Of a stretch of DNA of 64,000 nt, positions 37,608 to 48,451 are shown piece by piece. The stretch comes from Phaseolus vulgaris (lineage: Eukaryota > Streptophyta > Magnoliopsida > Fabales > Fabaceae). The position numbers and the translations under genes are program-made. The notes beneath the pieces were generated by a model. The model was not told the origin of the DNA and did no database searches. It saw only the letters and a list, made by a program, of their open reading frames with translations. The first letter of the stretch is position 1; each line of letters opens with the position of its first letter. The stretch is from contig NC_023758.2 of assembly GCF_000499845.2 (NCBI RefSeq), forward strand, positions 33,392,608-33,456,607, written 5' to 3'.

Positions 37608-40600
37608 TAAATGCACGTGTCATAAATTCATAATATCTATGATTAAATCATAAAATTTGTCTTACCACTCTGATCTTGTTGGAATTAAACAAGTCCTGTA
37701 CATAGCTACGTTCTTTTGCAGTGATACCACTATGATAACTCTACATGACAAATCAATCATCAAATTTAACTCAGTGCCATGGATTATACCGAAAGACATG
37801 CAATGTCAAAAGAAAATTCAAAGCTAACCTTTGCCAAGATATTGTTATCATTCAAATATCTGCTAATTTGATCAGTTTCATACTGGAACAAGAAGAAGCG
37901 TCATTAATTTCCCACCAACATATAAACGTTATTATATATATATATATATATAATTCAATTATCAACTATAGAAAACGATATGTTAAATGAGTCATGTGGA
38001 TCTCATCACTAACTGTCTTTCTGCCAACAATATTGTACATATCAAATGCTGAGAGCTAGAAGCGAGAATATATTGCAATACAGTGACAGTTGAGTTTAAG
38101 AAATCATAGAACATCCCGTACTTGAAAGTTAACAAAAGCCAGTCCATATACACACCTGAAATTTGCAGTATATGATCATGCTCTGAACCTCAGCAAAAGG
38201 AGGAGACTTCATCAAAATCAGAAGGTCTTTCATTCTAATATGTTCAAAGAATTCAAACATAAGTTTAACAAAGTTCACATAATGAAAGTATACAAGCTCA
38301 AGCAGTAAGTAGAAGCATATAACTTGCCTGTTTCTGACCATAGACACTGATAAATGAAAATTGTCCCTTAACTGCGCCTTCTGAATAAGATTTGTGGAAG
38401 GGATATCTAGAGCAGACATGATGGCATCTAAAGTTGTGGTAGTAGCGGTTGCTGTCATTGCAAGCACAGCACGAACATTAAGTGTCTTACGAAGCAGAGA
38501 TGCTCGAAGTCTCATAAAAGACGGTCGGAAATTGTGAGACCTGTACAAATGTTTTCAAAATCTCAAGATTAACCACGAAACAAATTAATGCCACCAAATA
38601 ACATTGGAATTCCCTCACCATTCAGATATACAATGTGCTTCATCAATAACAACAAGTGATATGGCTGACAAAGAAGAAATAGTAGACAGAAACTCTTCAT
38701 TCAGAAACCGCTCCGGCGAAACAAAAAGCACCTACATAAATCAAAATTTCAAAACATCAATTTTATGCAAGAGTACTACTACCATCATCCATAAATAAAC
38801 CTCAACATGCAAACACGTGCTACAAAAATGGCCTGCAAACAATCAAAACCATTGTATGCAAACAATCAGTGCTACACAATCTGAACCAGAGTCATTCCTA
38901 CATGTAGTTGTAGAAAGTCCTACCTTTATCCCCCCTTGTCGAAGCTGCATCATTGATTCAGAGGCTTCTTCAGGTGTCTAATATTAGTAAACATAAAGAG
39001 ATTAATTAAACACAAGGGGATGAAAGGATAACATCGAACATATCAGTATGTATGTATAGGAGAAGAGAAATTTGAATTAAGTTTTCCCCGTAAATTAAAA
39101 TTAACTTGTATTGAAGTTAAACATAGCTTTTAAAGAAGTTCAGTGAGAGACTTTCTTTAGAAGTTAAAGCCCATAAGTCGATTTTATGTTATAAGAGAAG
39201 TATATTGAAGAAGAAAATAAGAAACTAAAATACATTGGACCTCTCTATAAGTTAAAATCAACTTATGCAGCATAACTTTTGGACAAGTTAAGTGCATAAG
39301 TCTACTTTAACTTGGTGAGAAGCTGATATCATGTACCTGCATATTTCTTTTTCGGTAAGTACTAAGAGATTATTGTCGGAAAATTTGAGAGAAGGAGAAA
39401 AACTAGAGAGATCTTCACCAATGAACTACATGCTGACCACCCAAGAAAATTTGACACCACACTCATCCCAAAATCTTAAAACGCACTTACACTCTAACAA
39501 CAACTTTTTTTCCGAAATGGCCTAAGTTATGAACTAACTTATTACATTCTTTCTTTTTCTCCTATGAAGGTAATTGAGAAGCTTAAACAAACAGAACCAA
39601 TCAACCAACACTGCACAAGGTAGAAAGTATAACACACCTGAGTACTGGATAGAAGACCACCCCTAATCACATAAGGCAATTGCCTCAACTGATCAATCAT
39701 CAAAGCCACCAATGGACTAACAACCAATGTAATCCCAGGCAAGATCAGAGCAGGCAACTGATAACACAGCGACTTTCCGGCTCCGGTCGGCAAAACAACC
39801 ACTCCTGACTTCCCAGCAAGAACCATCTTAATTGCATCAACCTGCCCGTCTCGAAAACAATCATAGCCATAAACCAATTTCAAAATTTCCAACAAATTCT
39901 CCTCCGAAGCCTCATCGAGGGCCGCAGCCACAGCCTCTTCCACCACAGCGCAATCAATTTCACGAACCTTACAACCCCCTCTCTGTTTCAACTCTCCAAT
40001 ATCCTTCTCTTCCCCCTCCTTTTCCTGCTGCGATTTGAATTTCCCTCTCTTGTACCTTTTCCCGCCGAATTTTCCCTTCTTGTTCAGGAACTTCCTTCGC
40101 TTGCCACTCAAGTTCAGCTTCACAAAGTTTCCATCGCCGCCGCTGCATGGTCGAGGCTTCACGACAGGCATAGGCGCGCTGGCACCTATCAGGTTGGGAA
40201 GGCGCGCCTTTCCGCGTTTCCTCGCATCGGCGCTCTCGGCGCGTGAATCAGACGCGGCGGAAGTAAGAAAAGGTTCGATTCCAGAAGATTCAAAGTTAAC
40301 GAGCGGTCTTCGAATCTTCGCGAACGAAGCAGAGTATGAGGAGGAGAAGAAACCAGCAGGAAGGGTTTCAATGGAGGAGGAAACTGACGCCGCGCCGGAG
40401 GGTCGCCGAATTTGGAAGGGGAGATCGGTGGGAAGGGAGAGAGGTGTTTCCTGGATGGGGTCGGGTTTCGACGGGACTTTGGAGGATCCAGAAGGGGCTG
40501 GTTTTGATTTTGAGGGTTTGATTCTGACTCGGGATTTGTTTGGAACCTCGAGAGGTGGTGGTGGCGGCCGAGGCGGTGATGAACTTAATTGTCTCGGAGG

Positions 40601-40645
40601 AGTTGCGGAGATGTGAGATCCGTCGGAGTCTGAATCCGACTCCAT
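31442..40645 (-). CDS. RECQ5: RecQ-type ATP-dependent DNA helicase, RECQ5-like, complete
   Basis: A 3'-5' DNA helicase of the RecQ family acting in repair and recombination in the nucleus. Nineteen exons: 39638-40645, 38924-38977, 38619-38731, 38328-38540, 38156-38234, 37829-37882, 37666-37740, 35659-35712, 35157-35201, 34979-35073, 34775-34904, 34204-34302, 33922-33977, 33557-33659, 32736-32864, 32328-32497, 32084-32108, 31876-31991, 31442-31529; 2706 nt, 901 residues plus TAA. Exon 1 holds an acidic/Ser/Pro-rich tail, a Lys/Arg-rich possible NLS, motif 0 (YDCFRDGQ) and Walker A (PTGAGKS). Later exons give DEAHCISEW, TATAT, VATVAFGMGLDK and EIGRAGRDG. The length fits Arabidopsis RECQ5 (At1g27880). 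Intron 4 starts with GC instead of GT. No broken exon was found. Confidence 0.95.
36571..36652. repeat. Compound microsatellite (AT)35(AC)6 in RECQ5 intron 7
   Basis: An uninterrupted AT run from 36571 to 36640 is followed by AC repeats to 36652. Such runs are prone to length change and can be miscounted in assembly. Confidence 0.95.
37557..37609. repeat. Compound microsatellite (ATT)n(AT)n in RECQ5 intron 7
   Basis: ATT repeats to about 37591, then AT repeats to 37609, about 60 bp downstream (minus-strand sense) of the exon 7 donor. Confidence 0.93.
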
Positions 40646-40699
40646 TATGATTTTGTTGAGTCGGAGCAGAGATGAGTGAAGAATGTCTTAAAGAAGACA

Positions 40700-41180
40700 A
40701 ATTTTGTTCCCGCCACTTTTGCAGTTTCTTTTAGGTGTTTCTTCCTGGAGCTTAGCAAATTTCTCCCTACACCCATCATTTTTGGAAAAAAGACTATTTT
40801 ATCCTTTTAAAAAGTATTATTTATATTATTCTTTTTTAAATGTTTTTTAACATAATTTTCATAACAATATTTTATGAATTCTAGATTTATAATTCTAAAA
40901 GTAAAATAAAAAATCTATTTTAAAAAGAATATTTTGAAATTGTTTTTAAGATTTTTTATTTTCAAAATATTATTATTTGGATTAAGAAGTGAAAATAAAG
41001 AGTGGAATTGACATGATTTGAAGAGAAAGTCTAAAGAAAGTTAAGGATGTTTGGATTAAAGTAAATAGGGTAAAAAATATACATAAAATTTATAAAAGTT
41101 TTTTTAGTGATGTGATGGATGTAATTGAAATTATATTTACTCCTATATTTAAAAATATTTAAAAAATTAATTTTATTTAT
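40700..41180. other. RECQ5 upstream region
   Basis: A+T-rich, without a further gene. The RECQ5 ATG is at 40645; no TATA box stands out. Confidence 0.5.
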
Positions 41181-41184
41181 TTAT

Positions 41185-41690
41185 TGTACCGGTATGGCCG
41201 ACCGACATCATGACGTGGCTCAGTCTCCCTGTCCGAGATGACCGAGACACACGTTGACGTGTTCTAGTCTGCTTGACCGAGCTGGCCGAGACACCACGCA
41301 CGGCCAGACCGATCGACACGTATAACCATTAACGCTCAAACCAAGGTTAGTGAAGCTAAACTATCATTAAGAATTAGGTAACGTAACCCTAAGTGTGATC
41401 CATTCCACTAATCAGGCCGAATGAGGTAAGCCCTAAAATAATATAAATAGCACATATTACAAGGAACAAGGTACGCATTTATTACTGTGCACCTACCCGC
41501 TTTACTGACTTGAGCGTCGGAGTGCCTTCTGCAGTTACCTCCTCCATTTGGCATTCACCCTAGACTGAGAGCCGAAGGAGAGACACGAAGGCGAGAAGGA
41601 TCACAGCCAAGTACCTAGCAACCTGCCCGACCGAAGGAGAAAAACAAAGAATTCAATAGTTCTTTAGGTCCCATCTCCCTAGCAAGAACA
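41185..41690 (+). repeat. Left gypsy LTR (plus orientation)
   Basis: 506 bp, TGTACCGG...AGAACA, with repeated CCGAG/GGCCGA tokens in the first 150 bp. Homologous to 42720-43243 inverted. Confidence 0.85.
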
Positions 41691-41775
41691 ATCGGCGCCC
41701 ACTGTGGAGTCGAGAGAAACTAGCTGAAGAGAGAAAGTAGATGGTCTCAACCAAAAGCATGGAAAAAAATGATTG

Positions 41776-41885
41776 TGTTAGAATATATGGCCTTAAACGA
41801 GAGGGGGGGTGAATTGTTTAAGAAGGACTTTCGTAAACTTTTAAGCCTAGAATGAAAATACTTCAAGAAAACCTTGATTAAGAAG
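41776..41885 (+). mobile_element. Fragment of a SIRE-type LTR 5' end inside the gypsy structure
   Basis: Begins TGTTAGAATATATGGCC and contains GAGGGGGGTGAATTG, the usual start of legume SIRE/Maximus LTRs. It breaks off at GAAGACTT (41882-41889), a word shared with the gypsy LTR tail that resumes there. Confidence 0.65.
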
Positions 41886-41976
41886 ACTTCAATAGTTCTT
41901 TAGGTCCCATCTCCCTAGCAGGAACAATTGGCCCCCACCGTGGGACCGGGATAAACTAGCTGAAGAGAGAAAGTAG

Positions 41977-42476
41977 ATGGTCTCAACCAAAAGCATGGAA
42001 AGGATGACTGATGGCGACCAGGCAATGCTGCTGATATCTCTTTAGAGAGAGATGGCCGAGATGAAGAGGAGGACAGAGGAAGTTGTCCAGAAGAATGAAC
42101 AAGAGATGCAAGCTCTCCGAAGGGAGAATGACGAGATGAAGAAGAAGCTGATGAAGGGAGGACCGTCCACTGAACCGACCAATGTGGTCGGCAGGTCCTT
42201 CGCCTCCCCTCCCTACCTGAGGCCGGTGGAGGAGACGAGAGACAAGATTTTCACCCACGAGATGGAGGGAGAATCCTTTCTCAACAGGTCGGCCAGGACG
42301 ACCATCACCATGGACTCGGCCCGCCGACATCCATTCACCAACACTATCATTGAAGTCCCACTACCAGACAAGTGGAAGGGTTTCAACCGAGACCGATGTG
42401 ACGGGTCTACCGACTCGGACGAGCATATTGATGCATATACCACCCATATGCATTTTGATATCAGCAACTTCCACAG
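41977..42476 (+). pseudogene. Gypsy gag 5' fragment, plus strand
   Basis: Starts MVSTKSMERMTDGDQ, hits TAG at 42043-42045, then continues as a Glu/Lys-rich coiled-coil-like stretch (RRTEEVVQKNEQEMQALRRE) and a later gag part with PLPDKWKGFNRDRCDGSTD and DEHIDAY. Ends where the inverted arm begins. Confidence 0.75.
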
Positions 42477-42477
42477 T

Positions 42478-42669
42478 GGACGGTCCTCCCTCCATCAGCT
42501 TCTTCTTCATCTCGTCATTCTCCCTTCGGAGAGCTTGCATCTCTTGTTCATTCTTCTGGACAACTTCCTCTGTCCTCCTCTTCATCCCGGTCATCTCTCT
42601 CTGGAGAGATATCAGCAACATTGCCTGATCGGCATCAGTCATCCTTTCCATGCTTTTGGTTGAGACCAT
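42478..42669 (-). pseudogene. Gypsy gag 5' fragment, minus strand (mirror copy)
   Basis: Same start (MVSTKSMERMTDADQ) and coiled-coil-like segment as the plus copy, but with Gln where the plus copy has the TAG stop. It ends at the palindrome loop. Confidence 0.8.
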
Positions 42670-42719
42670 CTACTTTCTCTCTTCAGCTAGTTTATCTCAG
42701 TCCCACGGTGGGGGCCAAT

Positions 42720-43243
42720 TGTTCCTGCTAGGGAGATGGGACCTAAAGAACTATTGAAGTCTTCGTTTTTCTCCTTCGGTCGGGCAGGTTGCTAGGTACT
42801 TGGTTGTGATCCTTCTCGCCTTCGTGTCTCTCCTTCGGCTCTCAGTCTCGGGTGAATGCCAAATGGAGGAGGTACCTGCAGAAGACACTCCGACGCTCAA
42901 GTCAGTAAAGCGGGTGATCGGCACTCGGGTAGGTGCACAATAATAAATGGCGTACCTTGTTCCTTGGAATATGTGTTATTTATATTATTTTAAAGGACTT
43001 ACCTCACTGGACCTTATTAGTGGAATGGATCACACTTAGGGTTACATTACCTAATTCTTAATGATAATATAGCTTCACTAACATTGGTTTGAGCGTTAAT
43101 GGTTATACGTGTCGGTCGGCCAGACCGTGCGTGGTATCTCGGCCAGCTCGGTCAGGCAGACTGGAACATGTCAACGTGTGTCTCGGTCATCTCGAGCAGG
43201 GAGACTGAGTCACGTCATGATGTCGGTCGACCATACCGGTACA
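42720..43243 (-). repeat. Right gypsy LTR (minus orientation)
   Basis: 524 bp, read leftward TGTACCGGTATGGTCGACC...AGGAACA, then ATTGGCCCCCACCGTGGGA. Its junction to gag matches the inner left copy at 41886 better than the outer left copy. Confidence 0.85.
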
Positions 43244-43249
43244 TTTATA

Positions 43250-45460
43250 ATTTTAATTATTTTTATTTAAAATATTATTTAAATATTTATAATTATAAAT
43301 ATTTGATAAAAAAAATATTTTATATTAAATAACATTATTATTTTTATCTTTAATTTTTTGTAATTAATATAATTATTATATCAATTTATTTATTTTTTAT
43401 TAAAAGTATATTTATTATTATTATTGTTTATTTTTATAATTTATTATATATAATATGATTAATTATGTTATTTTATAATAATTATATTTTATAATCTTAA
43501 TTATATTTTTTATATGGAAACTTAACCACAATTTTCTTAATTTTAGAAACTAACGTGACAATGGTATACATTTCAAAAAAATAAGATGGACGGTATTTTA
43601 ATTCAATCCAAATTTAAATTCAAATAATTCGATTAAATTTTAAATATTCACTAAAAATATTTTAGAGTTGAAAATATAGGTCTTAATGCGTCTGAGTGTT
43701 TGAATTTTTTTTTTATGTTATTTTATTTTATTGAGTTGTAATTTAATTATTGTAATCATTTTATATGTATATACAAGCTATTATATGTATATATTATTAT
43801 ATATGTATTTATATATTTAAATATCAAATGTAAGAAAAAAAAATATAAACATTTTTTTTCATTAACGAGTTTCAACCATACAATTTTAATAATTAAGTTA
43901 CAACACAAAATATATTAAACAAATTTAAATGTATAATACAATGAACATAATTATACTAAAGTAATTATGTCATCTGTTTTATTTTTAAAACTTGTAAATC
44001 ACTAATTTTAATTTGATACTAATATAAAACTAAAAAAAATAAATATAATAATAAAAAAGAAAAATGAGAAACTCTACCAACAAACTCTACAAAAATAACT
44101 ATTTTTTAATCTTTTTCTTCTTCTCCACAACAATATCGTATTCATAATGCATTCATTATTTTTGTCGACGCTCACATCAATAATGAGGAGCATTAACAAT
44201 TAAACAATTAGATATAAGGCTCAGACACTTCACTTAAATGGTGTGTCCGTGTCAGATACACTTTTAAGGAATCGACACTTGTAGAACACATATTGGTGAA
44301 GTGTCTAATTTAAAAAATATTTATTTGATTTATGACAATTCTAACACGGTTTTAACACAATTTTAAAAAGAAAAAATACATTAGTTTTCTACAAATGCAA
44401 ACTTATTGTATAAATTTTTATTATGATTATAAAAGGAACAAATTCTTTTGAACCTGCCATGAAAAATATATACTCCAAAAAAATCTAAAGCATACTTGTA
44501 AGCATAAATCTTTATTGTTAATTTATATAATTCATAATTATATAATATATATTTGTGTCTCCGTATCCTACAGTTTAGAAATTATGCGTATCTCCGTGTT
44601 CATATCATATCAGTGTGCTTGTCAATGTTTGTGCTACATAGATCAAAATGTATACAACATGTATTGATTAATTAGAACAAAATAGACGATAATATCATTG
44701 GTTCAATAAGAAATACATTTAGATTTGCGATAATGAAAAAAATAACTAATTTTTTGTGGTTTATATTCATTTTTTTTATGTTTCAGTCTTTTTTTCTCAC
44801 ACTTCTCTCAAAGTTTTCTTTCCTTTTGTATTGTGTCTTCCTTTGCCTTTTAATAATTAATTTTTTATCTAAGGGATTGTGCATCAAACCACGTTTCAAT
44901 TCAAAATATTATTTAACTCATTTTTTTAAATAAAATAAATTTAATGTATGTCTCTTTTCCCTCAAATTTAATATTATTTTTTTTAGTTTTAAATTTAAGT
45001 AATTAAAAATAACGAAATAACCAAAATAAAAAAAATTAATATAAAGATAAAATTGAAACAAATGTAAAAAAAAAAAATTATAATGAAAATTCTGTTTATA
45101 TATAGGTATAAATATTAATGTGCATATTAGTTTCAATTTTAAGGGTTTTTTTATACATATTTATTCATATACTTTATTTATTTTTACGTTATTTTTATAA
45201 AATTCGAGATCTTATTTAAAAAACTTAAATTTAAGGTAAAAAAATAAATTTAAAATAAAAATAAAGTGATTTTATTATTATTTTTCTCCTTGTTTTAACT
45301 GCCAGCATTGGAATCGTCTAACGGAAATATCCCCACTTCGTATTACTCAAGACTACTTAAGACGTTAACATGTAGATTAAGAACAAAATTACATTTTTAC
45401 ATTTATTTTATCATTAAATAACATGCCATAAATATGATTAAGGTTTAAGTTCTGGTCTGG
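43250..45460. other. A+T-rich spacer, no supported gene
   Basis: Short poly-T or poly-A frames only. A GTGTCCGTGTCAGATACAC-like patch near 44240 resembles a common plant repeat but has no clear ends. Confidence 0.55.
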
Positions 45461-45464
45461 TCCT

Positions 45465-45885
45465 TATATTTTACAAAATTTGTAATCTTATTTTCAAAAT
45501 TATTTTCCCGCAATTTTAGTTTCTTAATTTTTAATTGTCCATAATTTTGATTTTTGATTTTTTTATACAATTTTAATCACTTAATTTTTAATCATCTATA
45601 GTTTTGTTAAATTTTAAATTCAATCATATATAGTTTTTCGTTACTTTTAGACACGATAGAATGGGATTGGGGGAAAACGCATGATATTCATGGTTTCTTT
45701 TACTAAATTGTAAATGTTATCAAATGTAAATGTAAATGTATAGTAACTTAATATATTTTAAACTTAAAACTGAAAAAATTACGGATAATTATAAATTAAG
45801 GGGTAAAAATTGCATAAAAAATCAGGGTGAAAATTACAGATAATTAAAAATTAAGGACCAAGAATGCAAAAAAAAAAATAAATAA
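45465..45885. repeat. Imperfect inverted repeat (foldback, MITE-like)
   Basis: Arms of roughly 190 bp. Left TGGTCCTTATATTTTAC...TTAATTTTTAATTGTCCATA and TTTTTTTATACAATTTTAAT are mirrored on the right by ATTAAAAATTAAGGACCAAG and TTGCATAAAAAATCAG. No coding sequence; target duplication not identified. Confidence 0.6.
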
Positions 45886-46389
45886 TGCAAAGAAATGAAG
45901 CAATTTTTTATTTGGTCCCTTTATACCTTGGATAGAGAAAGTGAAATTTGGAATTTTCAATTTCTAAGAAAAAAATGAAAATTAGATTGGATAACTTATT
46001 AATTTGAATTGGAATAGAAATATATCTAATTAACTAAATCTATAATAGATTGAATTAGTTCAATGATGACTTAATGGACATTTTTGTTCATCTCTACATA
46101 AAATTAACTTTTTAAAAAATTATAATACTGTTGATAACATACATTTATTTTTCTCAAAACTAATTAACATGCAAATAAATGCATCTATTTAAATTTGCAT
46201 ATGATAAAATGAGTAAATTTAATTTTGATAAAATGAGTCAATTTATCTTGTTTAGATTTATGTCGTCTTGTCTCACTAAAATAGGTTGAGCCAATATAAT
46301 CCTATGCAGTTAGGGGTTGATTTTTCTTGCACCATACCAATTCTAATGTACACGTAACATAAACTTTAAAATTTGAAAGTGTCTTTGTC

Positions 46390-47270
46390 ATATTTGTTTT
46401 CAACAAAAGTTGTAGAGGATGTGTTTTACTCTGGTGAAGCATTTTGAGTGGAGGTGGTAGTGGTGTAGTGGGTTGCTGTGGTGGTGGAACGAAGTCATTT
46501 CTTTTAGCTGCAATGCAATTGTCTTCTAAAGTAAGGAAAACCTTTTCGTTTTGCTTTTTTCAGTTGCAAATGGTGTTGAGGTCTTACTGGAGGGATCCAT
46601 AATGTCATTTTTTGTTTGCTTACGGGTGAAGAAATCCAGAAGTAGTTATTGTGTACTCCGAAATTTCAAATATAGAATGAGGTCATTGACTTTTGGATGT
46701 TGGCATCCAGAAGGTCATTTATGTTGTTCAGCTAAGCTTCTAGATGATCATATCCAGAAGTGACATATTAGTTTCAGACTTGCATATCCGAAACTCAGTG
46801 ATTTGGCTTATGGTTATAGATATCCGGATAACAAAGGTTGTTGATGTGTTTTTTTTTATGCAGCAGCGGCAATGGATACTGTGGATTCATACATGGGAAT
46901 TCCAGGGGAGATTGATGTGTGGGATGGATTAGATGATATTGATATAGAGCAATCAATAACTTATAACACGTTAGATAATGAACATAGGGTACATGAGTGT
47001 AGTGAGACGTTTACTACGATTCGAGAAGCCTTCGGATATACAAATCTGGATTAGAAAAAGCACTCTCGAATATATAGATTCAGAAGTCATCAATTTCACG
47101 AAAACTCACATTCTTCTCCGATGAACATTATGTATCACAACCCACCAACACTGCCTTCTCCGGTGCACACTTCTTCTTCGTCGACAACTCCTTCTCTCTA
47201 CTGCCACCCTTCTCTTTGTCTTTGCTGTACTCAAGTATGGGGAATGAATGACTCAGTGGTGTGCCTCAAT
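46390..47270 (+). other. Unrecognised segment with recurring ATATCCAGA/TTCGGATAT words
   Basis: Less A+T-rich than its surroundings. Three overlapping 60-70-codon frames occur; the best (46872-47054, MDTVDSYMGIPGEIDVWDGL then acidic) has no domain I know. Words like CATCCAGAAG, ATATCCGAAAC, ATATCCGGATAAC and TTCGGATATACAAATCTGG recur at 46695-47050. It may be a non-autonomous transposon or a gene relic. Confidence 0.35.
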
Positions 47271-48450
47271 GAACTTTAGGTAGTGTTTTAAATGAGTAAG
47301 GGCAAAATGAAATTTTCATTTCGTGTTGGGTGCATATCTAAATTGATCTGGTGGAAAAAGAATCAACCTAGTTAGGACAAGTAACTTTGCAAATATTTTC
47401 ACAAGTGCCTATTAGACACAAGAAAGGGTCATCTTGTTGTTTTATAAAAGCTTTTCACAATACTTTTACAAGTGACAATCAATAGTTAATACTCAAGTAA
47501 GAGAAAAAAAAAAGAGAGCAATAGTATAATATTTATACTAGTTTACCTAAACTAAGCTACTTCCAATGCTTTAAAGATCATTTTTTTTAAGATAAAAATT
47601 AAAGTAAGAGTAAAAAATTGTCTCACAAAAGAGAAAGATGCACGTGCATCTTTAGATTATGATTACTTGAAACAAAATAAAGATACAAGTTGAATTAAAA
47701 ACACAAATGAACATGCATGTGCATTTTCACAAGGAAATGAAAAGAAGAAAATTACTCTACTTTTAATCATTTGCCTTTTTCAATCTACTCAACTTTATCT
47801 CTATATCGAAATTAAATTTCAATAGTTATTTGACGCAAAGAAATTGCTAATATAAATAAAAATAATCTTATATCACACTTTAAAGTAGTCACTATACTTA
47901 TTCGCTTAAAAATATTTATCTATTGACATAATATATATATATATTAAAATATTTATTTATTACAAATTTTAATTATATAAAATTCAACAGTTATCTTGTG
48001 CAATTCACTGCATAAAATAGTAGTTTAGAAGATAAAATCTAAATCTATTCAACTGCAGCTCTGTCCAACATGGATAAACTTCTAGCAAAGAAATCAGTAT
48101 GCTTTTCACAATCTTAACGAATATGAATTAGTTCTACTTCATTCACACTTCCTTTCATGGACCACTAGATTGAGATGGAAATCAAATAACAAGAATGGAG
48201 AATCTCGAGGAGCACAATCCTCAAATTAATGGCCTACCAACAAAAAAGGAAGGGGAAAAAATAACTTTACAATTATGTCAAACACAAAGTGCCATATCTT
48301 ACAATATATTGGAACCACCATATAGCAATTGGCCATTATCCCAAACAGCCATAAATCTAAACACAAACAGCTATGCTCTGGTGTATATATAGGCCAACAG
48401 GAAGAGAAGAAATGCTGGCAGAAATCAGAAGGCAATCTGAACTTTGAACT
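47270..48450. other. Spacer, 3' flank of the Ser/Pro-rich gene
   Basis: A+T-rich. The right end probably holds the 3' UTR of the gene that stops at 48452. Nothing else supported. Confidence 0.5.
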
Positions 48451-48451
48451 C

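Larger units (their letters stand above)
41185..43243. mobile_element. Palindromic Ty3/gypsy structure: two head-to-head LTR-PBS-gag ends
   Basis: Left part, plus orientation: LTR 41185-41690 (TGTACCGG...GAACA), primer site region TCGGCGCCCACTGTGG, gag start; a short SIRE LTR piece (41776-41885); then a second LTR tail, primer site (TTGGCCCCCACCGTGGGA) and gag to about 42470. Right part, minus orientation: LTR 42720-43243, primer site and gag start to about 42478. The inner arms (41886-42163 against 42478-42764) are almost identical inverted; the outer LTR arms are clearly similar but more diverged. Both outer ends are LTR 5' (U3) ends, TGTACC. TTTAT flanks both sides (41180-41184 and 43244-43248), as a 5-bp target duplication would. 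Confidence 0.88.

Noticed and set aside
40035..40616. Plus-strand 193-codon frame opposite RECQ5 exon 1
   Set aside because: Antisense shadow of a G+C-rich coding exon; RECQ5 on the minus strand has clear helicase motifs.
44733..45136. Hydrophobic frames on both strands
   Set aside because: Low-complexity A+T-rich DNA; hydrophobicity follows from TTT codons.
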